Source: Bacillota bacterium
GTDB taxonomy: Bacteria > Bacillota > Clostridia > Acetivibrionales > DSM-1351
Assembly: GCA_023398105.1 (NCBI GenBank)
Contig: JAEWST010000078.1
Span: 20,910 to 84,909 of the forward strand
Length of the DNA stretch: 64,000 nt
Reading direction: 5' to 3'
The notes under the pieces were generated by a model. That model searched no databases. It was not told the DNA's origin and saw only the letters and a program-made list of their open reading frames with translations. Shown in pieces: positions 61,093-64,000 of the stretch (position 1 is its first letter; the number at the start of each line of letters is the position of its first letter). A program made the translations under genes and the position numbers.

Positions 61093-62193
61093 TTATACCA
61101 TACTAAAGAAATAATCATCTATGCTTGCCATTAAATCCTTTGAAATTTTATTAACTACATTGAAATCCATAGCATCTATGTAAATGTTTTCAAGCTCATC
61201 ATGTAGTGATTTTGCATTTGCAAGCTGTGCTATTCCATTGTTTACAGTCAACTTATAACGACTAATTATTGAGTCCAATTCATTTTTATGCTTTTCATCG
61301 GTTCCTGGGTTAATGGCTAAAGCATATACGTCAACTATTTCATCGGAATCTCTAGCTGGGAAGTACTCATGGGGAGCAGTACTGTCGAAAATAGCAATGT
61401 CTAGCTCTCTTACAATAACCATATCAAGGCTGTTTGGGTCAAAGCCACAATGGTATATTTCCACATCAAAGCCTTTTTCTTCTGCAGCATTTGCAATTTT
61501 TCTTAGCATGGTGGATTTCCCTGAACCAGGACGACCTTTAATGAAATATCTTTTTTCAATTGATTCGGTTAAATTCATTACAAAGTCAACAGAACCTTTA
61601 GGAGTTGCTCCACCAAAGAATCTGTTTTTAACAATGCTTTGTTTTTCTAAACTTTTATCGTTAAAAAATTTAGCAATTAAAGAATCGGTAATCAAATTTA
61701 ATTTGTTAAAATCAATATTATCAATATAAATTTTTTCCCACTCATCATGGATATTTAAACCGTTTCTAAAATATTCATACGCATTTGAATAGCATGAAGC
61801 TATTTTATTCTTAATATCCAAAATTTCACTTCTGTACAAAGCAAGCTTTTTACTATCCCAAGCCACTCCAAGATTTACGTAATCTTCTATAGCCCCAGGT
61901 GCTCTTGGCTCAATAACATGAGGGGAGGTACCATCAACGACACCAATGCTAAGGGATGGTATTATCACTCCGTCAATAGAATGGTTATCAGAAGAACAGT
62001 GTATGTATTCTATATCGAAACCTCTTTTGTTCCATTCACTGCCTATGTTTTTCATAAGAGTAGATTTGCCTGTCCCAGGACCGCCTTTTAAAATATACAA
62101 TTTATCAAGCTCTTTGATATTGTCATCGAAATAGCTAATAAAACCACGGGCTGAATTGGCACATGCATAATAATTAATGATATTTGCAGACAA
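61093..62193 (-). CDS. Double P-loop ATPase of unknown role
   Basis: 366 aa made of two similar halves, each with a Walker A: LKGGPGTGKSTLMKNIG (about 34-50) and IKGRPGSGKSTMLRKIA (about 218-234). Both are followed by an (E/I)YHC(S/G)-type strand and a (V/F)D(G/S)T(S/A)PH segment (VVDGTSPHV and IFDSTAPHE). It matches a conserved Firmicute ATPase family (PRK06851 type) of unknown function. The start is TTG after GGAAGGTGG. It is divergent from pckG. Confidence 0.85.
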   Translation of the reverse strand: MSANIINYYACANSARGFISYFDDNIKELDKLYILKGGPGTGKSTLMKNIGSEWNKRGFDIEYIHCSSDNHSIDGVIIPSLSIGVVDGTSPHVIEPRAPGAIEDYVNLGVAWDSKKLALYRSEILDIKNKIASCYSNAYEYFRNGLNIHDEWEKIYIDNIDFNKLNLITDSLIAKFFNDKSLEKQSIVKNRFFGGATPKGSVDFVMNLTESIEKRYFIKGRPGSGKSTMLRKIANAAEEKGFDVEIYHCGFDPNSLDMVIVRELDIAIFDSTAPHEYFPARDSDEIVDVYALAINPGTDEKHKNELDSIISRYKLTVNNGIAQLANAKSLHDELENIYIDAMDFNVVNKISKDLMASIDDYFFSMV

Positions 62194-62865
62194 AAGGATT
62201 CCACCTTCCTGAATATTTGTTCATTATATAGTTTATGCAATAAAAATGATTATGATAACAAATAGACCTTATATGCAAATATTATTGCTGAACGTAAAAA
62301 AGTTATTTAGAATTAATTTGTTTTTCTAAAGCTTTCAAAGTTGTGTGTCCGATAATCGAAAGCTTGTAGATACAGATAAATAGTGGATTAATCACTTTAT
62401 TATGAACAATATATGCATAAAAAATAATTTCAATGTTTAATTTGTAGTGAAACAGTAGCATTCATAAATCGACTTTGTTTATTGTATACAAAATCATACA
62501 TGCAACTTTAAAGATTTGAACATGTCTTTTTTGTAAAAAAGTATAAAACATGTATTTAATGAAGTACAAAAACTGTCTATTAAAATCGTTCAAATACTAA
62601 AGGTTCGGAGGATTTTGCGAAAAAAAGCTATGCGTGCGACTATGTATGAATGAAGCTTGGCAATTATTAACTTGCAAAATGTACTAAAAAAATTAACAAA
62701 TATTATTAAAAGAGATGTTGAAATTTATGGTTTTGTATGATAACATTGTTAGTGAAAAAATTAACTAAATCTATTGCTTACATAAATTGCTGAATAGTAC
62801 AGTGATAATCACAAATACTACTCATTGATAGCAGTATATTTATATAAATTGAAGGGAGAATTATA
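62194..62865. other. Divergent intergenic region upstream of pckG
   Basis: About 670 bp, AT-rich, no coding frame. It must hold promoters for the ATPase gene and pckG. A hairpin-capable run, CTTTTTTGTAAAAAAG (62526-62541), is flanked by ACATG and CATGT. I could not assign a promoter with proper spacing. Confidence 0.35.
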
Positions 62866-64000
62866 ATGACTACAAACGTAAAATTGCAAGCGTGGGTTAA
62901 AGAAGTGGCTGACATGTGTCAACCAGACCAGATTTATTGGTGTGATGGTTCTCAAGAAGAATACGATCGCCTTATGAAGGAAATGGTTGATGCTGGAATG
63001 GCGGAACCATTAAATCCTGAAAAGCGTCCAGGATGTTTTTCATTCAACAGTGATCCATCCGATGTTGCTCGTGTTGAGGATAGAACATACATTGCTGCTA
63101 AAACTAAAGATCAAGCAGGACCAACAAACAATTGGATTAATCCAGATGAATTAAAAGAAACTATGAAGGGTTTATACAAAGGTTGCATGAAGGGTAGAAC
63201 TATGTATGTTATACCATTTTCAATGGGACCTATCGGTTCAGACATAGCAAAAATTGGTGTTGAATTAACTGACAGTGCATACGTTGTTTGCAACATGCGC
63301 ATAATGACTCGTGTTGGAACAAAAGTATTAGAAACACTTGGAAATGGTGAATTTGTACCATGTCTTCATTCAGTAGGAGCTCCTAAAGAGGCAGGACAAG
63401 AAGACGGAAGATGGCCATGTGCTCCAATGGATAAGAAATACATCAGCCACTTCCCAGAAGAAAGAACTATATGGTCATATGGTTCAGGATACGGCGGAAA
63501 TGCATTATTAGGTAAGAAATGTTTTGCTCTTCGTATAGCATCAGCTATTGCTCGTGATGAGGGATGGTTAGCTGAGCACATGTTAATACTTAAGTTAACA
63601 AGCCCTAAGGGTGATGTTAAATATATCTGTGGTGCTTTCCCAAGTGCTTGTGGAAAGACTAACCTTGCAATGCTTGTTCCAACTATTCCAGGCTGGAAGG
63701 TTGAAACTATCGGTGATGATATCGCTTGGATGAAGTATGGCAAAGATGGCAGATTGTACGCTATCAACCCAGAAGCAGGTTTCTTCGGAGTTGCTCCTGG
63801 TACTTCAATGGACTCAAATCCAAATGCAATGCACAGTATTGAAAAGAATACAATATTTACAAATGTTGGTATTACTGACGATAAAGATGTATGGTGGGAA
63901 GGTATGGGAGTTGATGCTCCTGATCATCTCGTTGACTGGAAGAACAACGATTGGACACCAGCTTCAGGAACTCCTGCTGCTCATCCAAATGCTCGTTTTA
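62866..64000 (+). CDS. pckG: Phosphoenolpyruvate carboxykinase (GTP), 3' partial
   Basis: Converts oxaloacetate and GTP to PEP, CO2 and GDP (or the reverse, in anaerobic PEP metabolism). The first 378 residues are in the window and the gene runs off the right edge. Marks of the GTP family are the P-loop GAFPSACGKTNLAMLVP (about 258-274), IGDDIAWMKYGKDGRLYAIN, PEAGFFGVAPGTS and YGGNALLGKKC. GAAGGGAG precedes ATG 62866. Cytoplasmic. GTP-type PEPCK is known in cellulolytic clostridia as part of the PEP-oxaloacetate-malate route. Confidence 0.95.
   Translation, partial: MTTNVKLQAWVKEVADMCQPDQIYWCDGSQEEYDRLMKEMVDAGMAEPLNPEKRPGCFSFNSDPSDVARVEDRTYIAAKTKDQAGPTNNWINPDELKETMKGLYKGCMKGRTMYVIPFSMGPIGSDIAKIGVELTDSAYVVCNMRIMTRVGTKVLETLGNGEFVPCLHSVGAPKEAGQEDGRWPCAPMDKKYISHFPEERTIWSYGSGYGGNALLGKKCFALRIASAIARDEGWLAEHMLILKLTSPKGDVKYICGAFPSACGKTNLAMLVPTIPGWKVETIGDDIAWMKYGKDGRLYAINPEAGFFGVAPGTSMDSNPNAMHSIEKNTIFTNVGITDDKDVWWEGMGVDAPDHLVDWKNNDWTPASGTPAAHPNARF

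Overview
The window looks like chromosomal DNA of a low-GC, anaerobic, cellulosome-forming Firmicute, probably a mesophilic Clostridium or Ruminiclostridium relative. The evidence is dockerin-bearing glycoside hydrolases, scaffoldins with CBM3, X2 and cohesin modules, an Agr-type quorum-sensing locus, a spore-type LysM/GH18 protein and a GTP-dependent PEP carboxykinase. No species is claimed.

Region 1 (1-28.8 kb) is a cellulosome cluster, all on the + strand. It holds the tail of a dockerin protein, a decayed dockerin gene, a GH8 endoglucanase, a dockerin scrap, two tandem CBM4-Ig-GH9-dockerin proteins (the first has lost canonical catalytic residues), a PL1-dockerin-PL9 pectate lyase, a GH5 endoglucanase, a large scaffoldin (1 CBM3, 10 X2, 7 cohesins), a GH48 cellulase and a second, diverged scaffoldin (1 CBM3, 9 X2, 8 cohesins). 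The enzymes would dock onto the cohesins and the CBM3 modules would hold the complex on cellulose. Strong hairpins lie between several genes.

Region 2 (28.8-36.7 kb) is an accessory island. It has a lipoprotein gene that seems to start at ATA, a type II restriction-modification pair (C5 methylase and Eco47II-like nuclease), an Agr locus (agrB, a kinase-less AgrC-like membrane protein and a very short agrD whose predicted ring residue is serine), an XRE repressor, a promoter-to-terminator unit without a credible gene, small unknown proteins, a 9-bp tandem repeat and radC. The agrB leader can form two mutually exclusive helices that involve its ribosome binding site.

Region 3 (36.9-57.5 kb) is the oddest part. 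Seven genes encode eight related extracellular solute-binding modules (one gene is a tandem fusion). They surround a set resembling the clostridial Cys-rich peptide maturation system: a 5'-truncated radical SAM/SPASM protein, a TIGR04066-like protein, an acyl-carrier-like protein without the carrier serine and a subtilisin-like protease. These are followed by two sugar-type ABC permeases, an HlyD-type adaptor and a MacB-like permease. No ATPase and no Cys-rich precursor were seen. Dispersed repeats and a structured-RNA candidate lie in the gaps.

Region 4 (57.9-64 kb) is more ordinary chromosome: a LysM/GH18 protein, an NCS2 purine permease, a double-P-loop ATPase on the - strand and the start of pckG, which runs off the end. 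No complete insertion sequence, tRNA, rRNA or CRISPR array was seen. All family assignments come from reading motifs; no database search was run.
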